Shown piece after piece: positions 1 to 9,301 of a DNA stretch of 64,000 nucleotides. Both the position numbers and the translations under genes were made by a program. Numbering within the stretch: position 1 is the stretch's first letter; every line of letters begins with the position of its first letter. Below the pieces are notes generated by a model. The model did not search any database. It was not told the origin of the DNA and saw only the letters and a program-made list of their open reading frames with translations. The DNA comes from Sedimenticola selenatireducens (lineage in GTDB: Bacteria; Pseudomonadota; Gammaproteobacteria; Chromatiales; Chromatiaceae): assembly GCF_007625115.1 (NCBI RefSeq), contig NZ_VMNH01000005.1, forward strand, positions 62,001 to 126,000, given 5' to 3'.

Positions 1-902
1 GGCGGATCTACCAGCACCACATCAAACCGTTCATTCGCCAACCGCAGTTCACGCAATGCATCGAAGGCATCGCCCTGAAGACCCGCCACACGCTCAGCCA
101 CACCGTTAAGCTGCGCATTCCCATCGACTGCATCTAACGCACTGCTCGATGCATCGACACAGATCACTTCCGTAGCACCCTTCACCGCCGCCTGCACACC
201 CCATGCGCCGATATAGCTACAAACATCCAGCACCCTTTTTCCCTGAATATAGGGAATCATACGCCCCCGATTGACCGCCTGATCAAAGAACCAGCCCGTC
301 TTCTGTCCACCTTGAGATGGCACGTTAAACCGAACACCATGCTCCTCAACCGTCAAGACGTCCGGCCAACCACCCAACGCATCCTCTACATAAGGTGCCA
401 AGCCCTCAAGCTCTCGAGAGGCGGTGTCGTTTCGAAAAAGCACACCTGCCGGCTTTAACACTTTTTCAACCGCCGCAAGAATATCCGACTTCATCCGCTC
501 CATGCCGGCCGTGGTGATCTGAATGACCAAGTAATCACCAAAACGATCGATTACCAATCCAGGTAGACCATCACTCTCTCCAAACACCAGTCGGTAAAAC
601 GGCTGTGTATAAAGCCGCTCCCGCAGACTCAAGGCCACTTTAAGCCGATGAACCATGAGTGAACCATTAACCGGATGCTTATGATCACGACTGACTATTC
701 GCGCGCTAATCAGTGAGTGCGGATTCACATACCCAGTACCAAGCAACTTCCCTTTATCATTAAAAATCTCAACCAGCTGACCGGGCTCCATACCTTGCAA
801 AGGTGTTACAGCCGTATCGATTTCATTACTGTAAATCCAGCAGTGACCCGCCCGTAAGCGTCGGTCTTCATTTTTCTTCAATCGTAAAGGCGCAAAAGTC
901 AT
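1..902 (-). CDS. rlmI: 23S rRNA (cytosine-C5) methyltransferase, RlmI-like, partial (C-terminus beyond window)
   Basis: About 300 residues are visible, reading from an ATG at 902 to the window edge, where the frame is still open. The protein starts MTFAPLRLKKNEDRRLR and has a PUA-like N-terminal domain (roughly residues 1-75, with the typical GHxWIYSNEI). A central domain and a SAM-binding Rossmann domain follow (GKRVLDVCSYIGAWGVQAA). The last visible residues are VLVDPP, the motif IV region of class I methyltransferases. RlmI methylates a 23S rRNA cytosine (C1962 in E. coli) and is about 396 residues, so some 95 residues are missing. It is divergent from the padR gene. Assignment to the RlmI family is firm; the exact rRNA target is inferred. 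Confidence 0.9.
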   Translation of the reverse strand, partial: MTFAPLRLKKNEDRRLRAGHCWIYSNEIDTAVTPLQGMEPGQLVEIFNDKGKLLGTGYVNPHSLISARIVSRDHKHPVNGSLMVHRLKVALSLRERLYTQPFYRLVFGESDGLPGLVIDRFGDYLVIQITTAGMERMKSDILAAVEKVLKPAGVLFRNDTASRELEGLAPYVEDALGGWPDVLTVEEHGVRFNVPSQGGQKTGWFFDQAVNRGRMIPYIQGKRVLDVCSYIGAWGVQAAVKGATEVICVDASSSALDAVDGNAQLNGVAERVAGLQGDAFDALRELRLANERFDVVLVDP

Positions 903-997
903 AGCAGGATTTCCAGGTGGTCATAGATGGGTAACAGAGCGAGCGCAAGACTAGCAGATTTGACAAGCCAGCGCCTCATTATTTATATTGAGCCGAC

Positions 998-1016
998 ATA
1001 TAACGATCCGATATAT
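998..1016. promoter_or_regulatory. Imperfect AT-rich inverted repeat, candidate PadR operator
   Basis: The arms ATATA-n-CG and CG-n-TATAT are symmetric around a 3-base centre, 8 bases upstream of the likely padR start. PadR-family regulators usually bind AT-rich dyads overlapping their own promoter, so this is the natural autoregulatory site. This is inference from position and symmetry only. Confidence 0.35.
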
Positions 1017-1023
1017 ATTAACA

Positions 1024-1569
1024 ATGAATACCAATCACCTCTGCCTCGGGATATTGAGTCTCGGCGATGCCAGTGGATACGAGATAAAAAAGGCCTTTGA
1101 AGAGACCTTCAGCCATTTTCAGGCAACCAGTTTTGGCTCTATCTACCCCGCTCTTGCAAAGTTAACCGAACAGGGATTGGTCAGCTTCCATGAAGAGACC
1201 CAGGAAAAACGCCCGACAAAAAAAGTGTTTACCATCACCCAAGAGGGTCAAGCCCATTTCTATCAGACGCTGTTGAAAGCGGAACCTACAGAGCAGTATC
1301 GCAGTGACTTCCTCTTCCTGATGATGTTTGCCCACCTGATGCCACGGGAGCATATTGAGGCACTACTGAACAAGCAGACTGACCACCTTAAAATGGAACT
1401 TGGCATCCTGGAAAGAATCATTACTGAATGCCAAACGCTAACACCTGGTATGCGCTTTACCCTGGAGTACGGAATCATCGGAAATCGGGCCTTGTTGGAA
1501 CTGATGCAACAACGCAGCATGCCATTAATCGAAGAGATCGACGCGGCAAGGAGCCCGCAAGCGCTATGA
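1024..1569 (+). CDS. PadR-family transcriptional regulator of the adjacent RND efflux pair
   Basis: 181 residues from the ATG at 1024. An upstream in-frame start at 988 would translate through the candidate operator, so the MNTNHLCLG start is preferred. Residues 5-80 form a PadR winged helix (LGILSLGDASGYEIKKAF, then SIYPALAKLTEQGLV and a basic wing). The rest matches the helical Vir_act_alpha_C dimerisation region. PadR proteins repress neighbouring genes until a small molecule, often a phenolic acid or drug, is bound. The stop overlaps the start of the membrane fusion protein gene as ATGA, so all three genes to 5727 are likely one operon. The ligand is unknown. Confidence 0.85.
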   Translation: MNTNHLCLGILSLGDASGYEIKKAFEETFSHFQATSFGSIYPALAKLTEQGLVSFHEETQEKRPTKKVFTITQEGQAHFYQTLLKAEPTEQYRSDFLFLMMFAHLMPREHIEALLNKQTDHLKMELGILERIITECQTLTPGMRFTLEYGIIGNRALLELMQQRSMPLIEEIDAARSPQAL

Positions 1570-2591
1570 ACTACCCCCTCACACTGGCCAAACTACTCGG
1601 TGGCCTCCTACTGGTTGCATTTTCCCTAACCGGCCATGCAGAGAAAAAAGTAACCCAGGTCACCACCGCTAAACTGGCCGATATCACTTTTTTTCAGACC
1701 TATACCGCACCAGCCACGACCCTGAGTCTGAACGAGAGCCGCGTCAGTGCTGAAACCAGCGGCAAGATCCTCAAGATACCTGTTCGGGTAGGTGATTCCG
1801 TTGCTAAAGGTGAACTGCTGGCAGCCCTTGATTGCCAGGAAAACAGCTTTCGAGTAACACGTGCAGAGGCCGGACTGACCAGTATCGAAGCGCGTGTCAC
1901 TCTGGCAAATCAGCAAATCAAGCGCACGAAATCTTTGATTAAAACCAGCAGTGTCTCGGAAGAGCGGTTAAACCAGCAGCAGGCAGACCTTCAGGTAGCC
2001 CTTGCCGATCGCAGCGCTCAATATACCACCATCGCCGAGGCCAGACTGAATCAGGCGCGCTGTCTTATTACTGCCCCCTTTACCGGCATTGTCAGAGAGC
2101 GCCTCGCAGGCGAGGGGGAGTGGATTAATCCGGGACAACCAATAATCCAACTGATTGACAAGGAGCGACTGGAGATTTCCGCACAGATCTCTGTTGACCT
2201 GATTGATACCCTACAGCAAACCGACAAGATTCAGCTTGAAACCAACCAGGGTAATTATGGGGTCGCTATTAGACAGGTCGTCCCGACCGTTGAGTCACTG
2301 GGGCGTAACAGGGAAGTGCGTTTGCAGTTTACGGATGGGCAAGCACTGCCGGGTAGCAGTGGCCGTCTGACCTGGCAATCCACCCAACCCTACGTTCCGG
2401 CGGATATCCCGGTAAGAAGGGATAAGCAACTTGGACTGTTCCTGCTGGATCAGGAAAAGGCCCGCTTCCATCCTTTGGCAAATGCACTGGAGGGCCATCC
2501 TGCACGCGTTGATCTGCCGAGCAATGTTGAAGTGATCATGGAGGGGCGACAGGCGCTGAATAACGGCGATAGCATAGAGCAGGCAAACTGA
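1566..2591 (+). CDS. RND efflux periplasmic adaptor (membrane fusion protein)
   Basis: 341 residues from the ATG at 1566, which overlaps the padR stop by four bases. The longer frame opening at 1428 lies inside padR and is rejected. The first 24 residues (MNYPLTLAKLLGGLLLVAFS, then LTGHA) form a signal peptide, with no lipobox. The mature protein has the adaptor layout: a lipoyl half (GKILKIPVRVGDSVAKGELLA), a helical hairpin (about residues 85-145), the second lipoyl half (CLITAPFTGIVRERLAGEGE) and a beta-barrel. It should bridge the inner-membrane pump encoded next to an outer-membrane channel that is not in this window. Substrate unknown. Confidence 0.9.
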   Translation: MNYPLTLAKLLGGLLLVAFSLTGHAEKKVTQVTTAKLADITFFQTYTAPATTLSLNESRVSAETSGKILKIPVRVGDSVAKGELLAALDCQENSFRVTRAEAGLTSIEARVTLANQQIKRTKSLIKTSSVSEERLNQQQADLQVALADRSAQYTTIAEARLNQARCLITAPFTGIVRERLAGEGEWINPGQPIIQLIDKERLEISAQISVDLIDTLQQTDKIQLETNQGNYGVAIRQVVPTVESLGRNREVRLQFTDGQALPGSSGRLTWQSTQPYVPADIPVRRDKQLGLFLLDQEKARFHPLANALEGHPARVDLPSNVEVIMEGRQALNNGDSIEQAN

Positions 2592-2592
2592 G

Positions 2593-5500
2593 ATGCTGGG
2601 TCGCTTTTTCAACAATCATGTCTTAGCCAACCTGACGTTTGGTCTGGTGCTTGTCGTAGGCTTCCTCTCCTATAATCTGATGCCCAGGGAACAGGACCCC
2701 AGTATCAATTTCAACTGGATTGATATCACCACCGTGCTCCCGGGTGCTGCTGCCGCCGATGTGGAAAAACGGGTCACCGAGGTGCTGGAAAAGAAGATCC
2801 GCACCCTCTCGGATATCAAGTTTGTCTCCAGCACCAGCCGGGAGAGCATCTCCAGCATCCTGGTGCGCTTTGAAGACATTCCCCCTGAGGTCTTTGATAA
2901 GCGGGTGGCCGATCTAAGGCGCGAGGTACAAAACGCCGATGATGAATTACCGGACAATGCCACCACGCCCTTTGTTTTTGAGATCACTACCGCCAATGCG
3001 TTCCCCAGCGCCACCCTCGCCATTGTCGGTCCGGCAGATGATGAAAATCTGCGGCGCCAAGCCGAGAATGTGAAAAAAGATATTGAACGAATCAAGGGGG
3101 TTGACCGCATCCTCGACACCGCACTGCGCGACCCGGAACTGCAAATCAACTTTTATCCAGAACGCCTCGAAAATGCCGGCGTCTCTCCCAGTCAGCTGGC
3201 CGATACTGTCGCACGGACATTTCAAGATCTGGCGGCTGGAAGCGCCCGGGTGAATGACCAAAACTGGCTGGTGCGGATCATTGGCCAGGACAGCAATCCT
3301 GAATATCTCGCCGCTCTGCCGGTACTGGGGGCGACAGGCGAGGTCCCACTTGGGGATCTGGCCCAGGTGGTCCGCGCCCGGGAGAAGCAGGACAAAGTCG
3401 TGTTCTACCAGAACCAACCCGCTGTCATGCTGGCCATCACCAAAAAGGAGAGCGCCAACACACTGGAGCTGGTGCAGCAGATTGCCGATTACGTGGAGAC
3501 ACGGAATCAATTCACGGATAAGACCGGGGTCAGGGTGGTACTGATCGACGACCAGACCGAAATTACCCGTAATGCGCTCAATATTATGCAGACCAACGCC
3601 CTACTGGGATTGATTATGGTGCTGTTTGTGACCTGGCTATTTCTGGGTACGCGCATATCGCTACTCACCACCATCGGCATCCCGTTTATCCTGGCCGGCA
3701 CCTTTCTGGTACTCAACAGCATTGATCAGACCCTCAACGTCAGCGTCCTTTTGGGTGTAGTGATCAGTCTCGGCATGCTGGTGGATGACGCCGTGGTAGT
3801 GGTGGAGTCGATCTACTATCGCCTGCAACGTGGCATGGCGACACTCCCCGCTACACTGGAGGCGTTGCGTGAGGTGGTGGCCCCGGTCACCACCGCCGTC
3901 CTCACCACCATGGCCGCCTTCCTGCCGCTGATGCTGCTGCCCGGCATCCTTGGTAAGTTCATGCTGATTATTCCCCTGGTGGTCACTATCGCCTTGGCAA
4001 TCAGCCTGATTGAGGCCTACTGGATGCTGCCAGCCCATATACTCGGTGCCAACATCAGCTTCAAGAACCCTTCTCGCATGCAGCGGTGGCGTACCAACGC
4101 ACTGCACTGGGTTCGGGTGAAATACACACTCATGCTGGTGCGCGCCCTGCGCTGGCCGAAAAGCATACTACTCAGTGTTCTCCTAATGTTCATTGGGGCA
4201 TTTATTGCAACGGGCAATGGGCTTGTGAAGATCGATTTTTTCGCCACCGACCCCATCCGCCTGTTCTACGTCAGTCTTGAGATGCCAGCTGGCACGCCTC
4301 TCGAGGTAACCCGTGATAAGGTTTTGCAAGTTGAAGAGAAGATCCGTAACAAGATCCTGCCGGGCGAAACACGCAATATCCTCAGCTATGCTGGACAACT
4401 CTTTACCGAAACCGCGCCCTTCTTCGGTGACCACTATGGACAGGTGCTGATAGCCCTCAATCCGAAGACCGATGAACTTCGCAGTGTCGATGGGATGATC
4501 GAATCGATGCGCAGCGACATTGAATCCACTGCAGGTCCGGACAAAATATCCTTCCTCCGTCTGGCAGGTGGCCCGCCCACCTCCAAACCCATTTTGGTCA
4601 AAGTGCGCGGCGATGATACTGAGATCATCCGCCAGGCGGTCAAAGACCTAAAGCAGATCATGAAGCTGGACCCGGCCATCCGGGACATTACCGACGATGA
4701 CAGCCAGGGACAGATGGAGCTGGCACTGCGGGTGAATCAGGATGCGGCACGCCGGGCCGGCATCAGCCCGGCCGAGGTAACCCGCACCTTACGACTGCTC
4801 GTGGACGGTGAGATCGTCAGCAAGATGCAGGACCAGGGGGAAGAGCTGGAGATCCGGGTACGCGCTTTGCCCCGCACGCTATCGACCATCACTGAACCTG
4901 GAAACTTTACCCTGTCATTGCCCAACGGCGGGCGTATCGCACTCAAGGAGCTGGTACACAGCGAGACAGGCCCCAGCATTAACAGTATTCGCCACTATAA
5001 CTTCCGTCGCACAATTACCGTGGAAGCGGATCTTGACAAAACCCTCACCGATACTGTGACGGCCAACAAGGCCATTCAAGACGGATGGGGCAAGATTGCC
5101 CAGCGCTATCCCAGCATCAATCTCGACTTCTCTGGTGAGCTAGATGATATCCAGGAGAGTATCGACTCTATTGCCGTACTGTTCCTGTTTGGTATCGGCC
5201 TGATGTACCTAATTCTCGGCACCCAGTTCAAGAGCTATTTCCAGCCCCTGATGATCCTGGCAACCGTTCCCATGGCCTTCACCGGCGTGGTGATCGGACT
5301 GGCCATTACCAGCAACCCGCTCAGCCTGTTCACCCTCTACGGCGTGGTCGCTCTGGCCGGTATTGCGGTCAATGCGGCAATCGTATTGATCTCCGCGGCC
5401 AACGAACGCCTGAATCGCGGCATGAGCGTACTGCATGCCACGCTGTATGCCGCCCGGCGGCGGGTAATCCCGATCCTGATCACCTCCATGACCACAATCG

Positions 5501-5727
5501 CCGGACTCTTCTCCCTAGCCACCGGCCTGGGTGGATCGTCCCTGATGTGGGGACCGGTGGCCACGGCCATTGTCTGGGGGCTGGCGGTCTCTACGGTATT
5601 GACCCTGTTCGTGATCCCGCTGCTTTATCGCCTGTTCATGGGTAATCGCTGGGTCTCAGAGCAACGAATACGGGCCAATCAACGCCACCAATCCAAGCTT
5701 CAGGCGGCGCCGGAAAATCGTATATAA
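2593..5727 (+). CDS. RND efflux transporter permease (AcrB/HAE1-like)
   Basis: 1044 residues, the usual size of an RND pump. It begins one base after the adaptor stop. The N-terminal transmembrane helix (FGLVLVVGFLSYNLMP) precedes the first periplasmic porter domain. Helices 2-6 follow at about residues 330-480, and the fourth carries the proton-relay aspartates in GMLVDDAVVVVESI. The second periplasmic domain spans about 550-850, and the last helices end near 1020. The pump is driven by proton influx and exports hydrophobic or cationic compounds. The PadR regulator upstream suggests inducible detoxification. The gene ends at a strong hairpin terminator. Confidence 0.92.
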   Translation: MLGRFFNNHVLANLTFGLVLVVGFLSYNLMPREQDPSINFNWIDITTVLPGAAAADVEKRVTEVLEKKIRTLSDIKFVSSTSRESISSILVRFEDIPPEVFDKRVADLRREVQNADDELPDNATTPFVFEITTANAFPSATLAIVGPADDENLRRQAENVKKDIERIKGVDRILDTALRDPELQINFYPERLENAGVSPSQLADTVARTFQDLAAGSARVNDQNWLVRIIGQDSNPEYLAALPVLGATGEVPLGDLAQVVRAREKQDKVVFYQNQPAVMLAITKKESANTLELVQQIADYVETRNQFTDKTGVRVVLIDDQTEITRNALNIMQTNALLGLIMVLFVTWLFLGTRISLLTTIGIPFILAGTFLVLNSIDQTLNVSVLLGVVISLGMLVDDAVVVVESIYYRLQRGMATLPATLEALREVVAPVTTAVLTTMAAFLPLMLLPGILGKFMLIIPLVVTIALAISLIEAYWMLPAHILGANISFKNPSRMQRWRTNALHWVRVKYTLMLVRALRWPKSILLSVLLMFIGAFIATGNGLVKIDFFATDPIRLFYVSLEMPAGTPLEVTRDKVLQVEEKIRNKILPGETRNILSYAGQLFTETAPFFGDHYGQVLIALNPKTDELRSVDGMIESMRSDIESTAGPDKISFLRLAGGPPTSKPILVKVRGDDTEIIRQAVKDLKQIMKLDPAIRDITDDDSQGQMELALRVNQDAARRAGISPAEVTRTLRLLVDGEIVSKMQDQGEELEIRVRALPRTLSTITEPGNFTLSLPNGGRIALKELVHSETGPSINSIRHYNFRRTITVEADLDKTLTDTVTANKAIQDGWGKIAQRYPSINLDFSGELDDIQESIDSIAVLFLFGIGLMYLILGTQFKSYFQPLMILATVPMAFTGVVIGLAITSNPLSLFTLYGVVALAGIAVNAAIVLISAANERLNRGMSVLHATLYAARRRVIPILITSMTTIAGLFSLATGLGGSSLMWGPVATAIVWGLAVSTVLTLFVIPLLYRLFMGNRWVSEQRIRANQRHQSKLQAAPENRI

Positions 5728-5740
5728 TGCCCAGCCTTGC

Positions 5741-5781
5741 GCCAGCCCATGACCACTACAGTCATGGGCTGGCGGCGTTTT
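5741..5781 (+). terminator. Rho-independent terminator after the padR-RND operon
   Basis: A perfect 13-base stem (GCCAGCCCATGAC pairing with GTCATGGGCTGGC, 7-base loop) is followed shortly by a TTTT run. It lies 13 bases after the RND stop codon. Confidence 0.8.
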
Positions 5782-5808
5782 AAATGACGACTGACTATAC
5801 TGCTATCT

Positions 5809-6144
5809 ATGAGCAATCCATTTACCGCCGCCTGGAGCGAACAGGGCCATCTGATCTGTCTGGGACGCTGGGAGATCAGCTATCAGGGCCGACCCCTGGA
5901 GATCCCCCAGCCCAAAGCCGAAGAAGATATGGGCACCTACGGTATCTACTCTTTCCTCTATCCGGATGACCCGGAATTTGCAGAAGGACTGAATGAAGAT
6001 GACTGGGTGCTGGAGAACATCGACTGGCTGAGCGACCTGTTTATTGAGAACGACATCCCCATTGATGAGCAGCACGCCCGCTGGTTCTACCAAGCGGTCA
6101 ACGGCAGTGACTGGCGTTGCGGCAGTTGTGGTGGCTGCACCTGA
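5809..6144 (+). CDS. Small conserved-type protein with a C-terminal CGSCGGC motif, function unknown
   Basis: 111 residues. The protein is acidic and aromatic, with no signal peptide or membrane segment. It ends WRCGSCGGCT, with its three cysteines clustered in the last seven residues as CxxCxxC. Such a flexible tail could bind a metal or an iron-sulfur cluster, or act as a redox tether; none of this is demonstrated. No good ribosome binding site is visible before the ATG at 5809. The stop codon directly abuts the start of the MFS transporter gene, so the two are probably co-expressed. I do not recognise a named family. Confidence 0.7.
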   Translation: MSNPFTAAWSEQGHLICLGRWEISYQGRPLEIPQPKAEEDMGTYGIYSFLYPDDPEFAEGLNEDDWVLENIDWLSDLFIENDIPIDEQHARWFYQAVNGSDWRCGSCGGCT

Positions 6145-7302
6145 ATGAGTGAGCACTCACCCCTGCGTCTGCAGCTCGTCGTCTTTGCCCTGGTCGCGGC
6201 CTCCTTCACCAATATCTATCTGACTCAACCGGTGCTGCCGGTGTTGCAGGCCGAGTTCGTTGCTGACACCCTGCTAGTCTCCTATACCGTGGCCGCAGTC
6301 ATCCTGGGCATTGCCCTCTCCAATCTACCGTTTGGCGTGCTGGTGGATCGACTGCCGATACAGCCGATCATCCTCATCGGCGGTATTGCGGTGGCCATTG
6401 CTGGACTGATCTGCGCAACCACCCATAACATCTGGCTGCTAATTGGCGCTCGTTTTGTACAAGGCCTGTTTATCCCGGCACTGACCACCTGCCTTGCCGC
6501 TTATCTGGCCAAGAGCCTGCCCATAGAACGACTCAATGTCGTCATGGGGTCCTATGTCTCCGCCACGGTCGTGGGTGGACTCGGCGGTCGGCTACTCGGC
6601 GGCTGGATTCATCCGCCACTGCATTGGCGTTACGCCTTTGTCTCCGCTGCCGTGCTGATTCTGATCGCCACCTTTGCGGCCCTGCGCATCCTGCCCAGTC
6701 AACCTAAGGCCACAACCACCTCACTGGAACAGCCGCGTTTCCTATCACTGTTAAAACGTTGGGAGTTGGTACGCATCTACCTGGCCGCGGCCGGCGGGTT
6801 CTTTATCTTTTCATCGGTGTTTAATTATCTGCCCTTTAGGCTGGCAGCCGCTCCTTTCAGCTTCTCCACCGAGCTAATCACCCTGCTCTATCTGGTCTAT
6901 GTGATGGGCATTTTCATGGGCCCCCTCTCGGGCAGGATCAGCAACCGCATCGGCAGTGGTTACACCCTGATGGGTGGCACGTTGCTTCTCGGGGTATCAA
7001 TCACCCTCACCCTGCTACCTTACATCAGCGCTATCATTCTCGGTCTACTGGGCCTGTGCGCCGGTTTTTTTGCCGTGCACGCCGCTGCTGTCGGATCGCT
7101 CAATCGGCGACTGACTGGGGGCCAGGGCCGAGCCAACGCACTCTATGTACTGTTCTACTACGTGGGTGGTTGGATAGGCATCACCGCCAGCGGCTTCGCC
7201 TATACCCAGTGGGGCTGGCAGGGTGTCATTCTCATCTGCTTACTCCTGTTGTTACTTCCTTTTATGGCAGGAATAGGAGAGCAAAGGGACGCCTCCCGCT
7301 AA
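6145..7302 (+). CDS. MFS transporter, YnfM-like exporter
   Basis: 385 residues with about twelve hydrophobic segments, the usual size of the major facilitator family. The ATG directly follows the stop of the CGSCGGC gene. The loop between helices 2 and 3 reads NLPFGVLVDRLP, a form of the MFS signature G-x-L-x-D-R. The N-terminus (TNIYLTQPVLPVLQAEF) resembles YnfM/arabinose-efflux proteins. It is an inner-membrane, proton-coupled exporter by family; the substrate cannot be read from sequence. Transcription probably continues from 5809. Confidence 0.85.
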   Translation: MSEHSPLRLQLVVFALVAASFTNIYLTQPVLPVLQAEFVADTLLVSYTVAAVILGIALSNLPFGVLVDRLPIQPIILIGGIAVAIAGLICATTHNIWLLIGARFVQGLFIPALTTCLAAYLAKSLPIERLNVVMGSYVSATVVGGLGGRLLGGWIHPPLHWRYAFVSAAVLILIATFAALRILPSQPKATTTSLEQPRFLSLLKRWELVRIYLAAAGGFFIFSSVFNYLPFRLAAAPFSFSTELITLLYLVYVMGIFMGPLSGRISNRIGSGYTLMGGTLLLGVSITLTLLPYISAIILGLLGLCAGFFAVHAAAVGSLNRRLTGGQGRANALYVLFYYVGGWIGITASGFAYTQWGWQGVILICLLLLLLPFMAGIGEQRDASR

Positions 7303-7363
7303 TTTCGGGTATATTATTCGGCCTTAAGAGCAACCTTAACCTGATTAGAGAAGACTGTACGCC

Positions 7364-8218
7364 GTGAAGTTGAGCCTGGAAGAGTTCCGTAACTGGAAAA
7401 ACAAGAGTATCACCCTGCTGGGCATGTCCGGCGTGGGCAAGACGCACCTCTCCAAGATGATGCGCCGCTATAACTGGTTCCACTACTCTGGGGACTACCG
7501 CATCGGCACCCGTTATCTGGATGAGTCTATTCTCGACACCATCAAGCAGGAGGCGATGCAGGTCCCTTTCCTGCGCGATCTGCTACGCAAGGACTGGATC
7601 TATATCCGCAACAACATCAAGGTGGATGACCTGGGCCCAGTCCTCTCCTATGTCGGAAAACTGGGTAATCCAGAACTGGGCGGCGTACCGCTGGGGGCGT
7701 TCCAGCAACGCCAGGCAGAGTACCGCACGGCCGAAATCAACGCCATGCGGGACGTGCCGGAGTTTATCCACAAGGCACGGGATATCTATGGCTACCAGCA
7801 CTTTGTCAATGATGTAGGGGGCAGTCTGTGCGACATGGAAGCGCCTGGGGTGATTGACCTGCTGGCAGAGCACAGCCTGATTCTCTACATCCAGGCCACC
7901 GAGGCCGATGAAGAGGCCGAACTAATCCGGCGTGCCCAGAACGATCCGAAACCGCTCTACTTCAGACCTGAATTTCTGCGTCAGCAGGTGCAGGCCTACC
8001 TGAAAGAGCAGGGATTGGCCTATGCCGCCGAGATGGACCCGGATGATTTCACCCGATGGGTCTTCCCCCATCTGTTCCGTTCCCGCATTCCGCGTTATGA
8101 AGCGATTGCGGAGCCGCTCGGCTATACCGTCACCTCCTATGAGGTCAACCAGGTAAGGGACGAAGCCGATTTTCTTGCCCTGCTGGAACTGGCCATATCA
8201 CGCAAACAAACGCCTTGA
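7364..8218 (+). CDS. P-loop ATPase of unknown role, upstream of metA
   Basis: 284 residues starting at GTG (7364). A Walker A motif, GMSGVGKTHLSK, lies at about residues 20-31. The rest contains an acidic, helical body (GYQHFVNDVGGSLCDME, DLLAEHSLILYIQATE). It looks like a soluble kinase-like or ATPase protein rather than an ABC or AAA+ protein. The gene ends 12 bases before metA and may be transcribed with it. It has no recognised function. A role connected with homoserine/methionine metabolism is only suggested by position. Confidence 0.75.
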   Translation: MKLSLEEFRNWKNKSITLLGMSGVGKTHLSKMMRRYNWFHYSGDYRIGTRYLDESILDTIKQEAMQVPFLRDLLRKDWIYIRNNIKVDDLGPVLSYVGKLGNPELGGVPLGAFQQRQAEYRTAEINAMRDVPEFIHKARDIYGYQHFVNDVGGSLCDMEAPGVIDLLAEHSLILYIQATEADEEAELIRRAQNDPKPLYFRPEFLRQQVQAYLKEQGLAYAAEMDPDDFTRWVFPHLFRSRIPRYEAIAEPLGYTVTSYEVNQVRDEADFLALLELAISRKQTP

Positions 8219-8230
8219 TCGGGAGCCATC

Positions 8231-9301
8231 ATGCCACTGGTATCACATAATAATCTGCCGACCTTTGACCGATTGAGAAACGCGGGCCAGACCGTACTGG
8301 AACCGGATCGCGCCAAACACCAGGATATTCGTGAACTGCATATCGGCCTGCTGAACATGATGCCGGATGGCGCACTGGAGCCAACCGAGCGACAGTTCTT
8401 TCAGCTGGTCGGCGAAAGCAACCCCATTGCCCAGTTCTACGTACACCCTTTTACCCTGGATGAACTACCCCGGGGCGAGAAGGCACGGAAACATATTGAG
8501 CAGTTCTATGATCCGCTGGAAAAGATCCAGGAAGAGGGGCTGGATGCCCTGATCATCACTGGCGCCACACCCATCCACCCTAACCTCTCGGACGAGCCCT
8601 TCTGGGAACCGTTGGAGCGCGTTGTGGAGTGGGCCTATAACAATGTGACGTCCACCCTCTGCTCCTGCCTGGCCACCCACGCCGTTCTGGAGGCCCGCCA
8701 TGCCACCAAACGGCGACCACTGGGTTATAAGCGCTGGGGGGTCTTTCCACACCGGGTGGTTAATCGCCACCATCCCCTTACCAATGATGTGAATACCCGG
8801 TTTGATGTACCGCACTCCCGATTCAACGAGATTTCACGGCAGCAGTTCGAGGATGCCGGGCTGCATATCCTGGCAGAGAGTGAAGAGGCCGGTGTCCACC
8901 TGGCCGTCAGCCAGGACGGTTTCCGCATGGTCTATTTCCAGGGACACCCGGAGTACGAGACCATCAGCCTGCTGAAAGAGTACAAGCGTGAGGTATTGGT
9001 CTACGCCGCCGGCAAACGGGACAGCTATCCGCCCTTCCCGGACAACTACTTCATGGCCCGAGAACGGGCCATACTGGATGAATACCAGCTCAATCTCGAA
9101 CGCTCACTGGCCGACGGCACCGAACCCCCTGAGTTCCCCGAGGGCCTGATTGCTCACGAAGTGGATAACACGTGGCATGATACCGCTGAGGGGATCGTCG
9201 GTAACTGGATGGGTCTGGTCTACCAGATCACCAACAGTGATCGCCGCCTGCCCTTTATGGACGGCATCGATCCAGGCAATCCGCTTAATCTGAAGCGCTA
9301 G
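8231..9301 (+). CDS. metA: Homoserine O-succinyltransferase/acetyltransferase (MetA)
   Basis: 356 residues. MetA transfers an acyl group from acyl-CoA to homoserine, the first step of methionine synthesis. Catalytic residues are visible: Cys146 in CSCLATHA and His239/Glu241 in FQGHPEYE. The spacing of 93 residues between Cys and His equals that of E. coli MetA (Cys142/His235/Glu237). It is longer than the E. coli enzyme (309 residues), mainly at the C-terminus (residues 250-356). GGGAGCC lies just upstream of the ATG. Whether succinyl- or acetyl-CoA is used cannot be told here. The 3' end overlaps the convergent HD-GYP gene by 17 bases. Confidence 0.92.
   Translation: MPLVSHNNLPTFDRLRNAGQTVLEPDRAKHQDIRELHIGLLNMMPDGALEPTERQFFQLVGESNPIAQFYVHPFTLDELPRGEKARKHIEQFYDPLEKIQEEGLDALIITGATPIHPNLSDEPFWEPLERVVEWAYNNVTSTLCSCLATHAVLEARHATKRRPLGYKRWGVFPHRVVNRHHPLTNDVNTRFDVPHSRFNEISRQQFEDAGLHILAESEEAGVHLAVSQDGFRMVYFQGHPEYETISLLKEYKREVLVYAAGKRDSYPPFPDNYFMARERAILDEYQLNLERSLADGTEPPEFPEGLIAHEVDNTWHDTAEGIVGNWMGLVYQITNSDRRLPFMDGIDPGNPLNLKR

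Noticed and set aside
5723-5728. Perfect TATAAT at the end of the first RND gene
   Set aside because: No -35 box lies 16-18 bases upstream, and a strong terminator hairpin follows at once.
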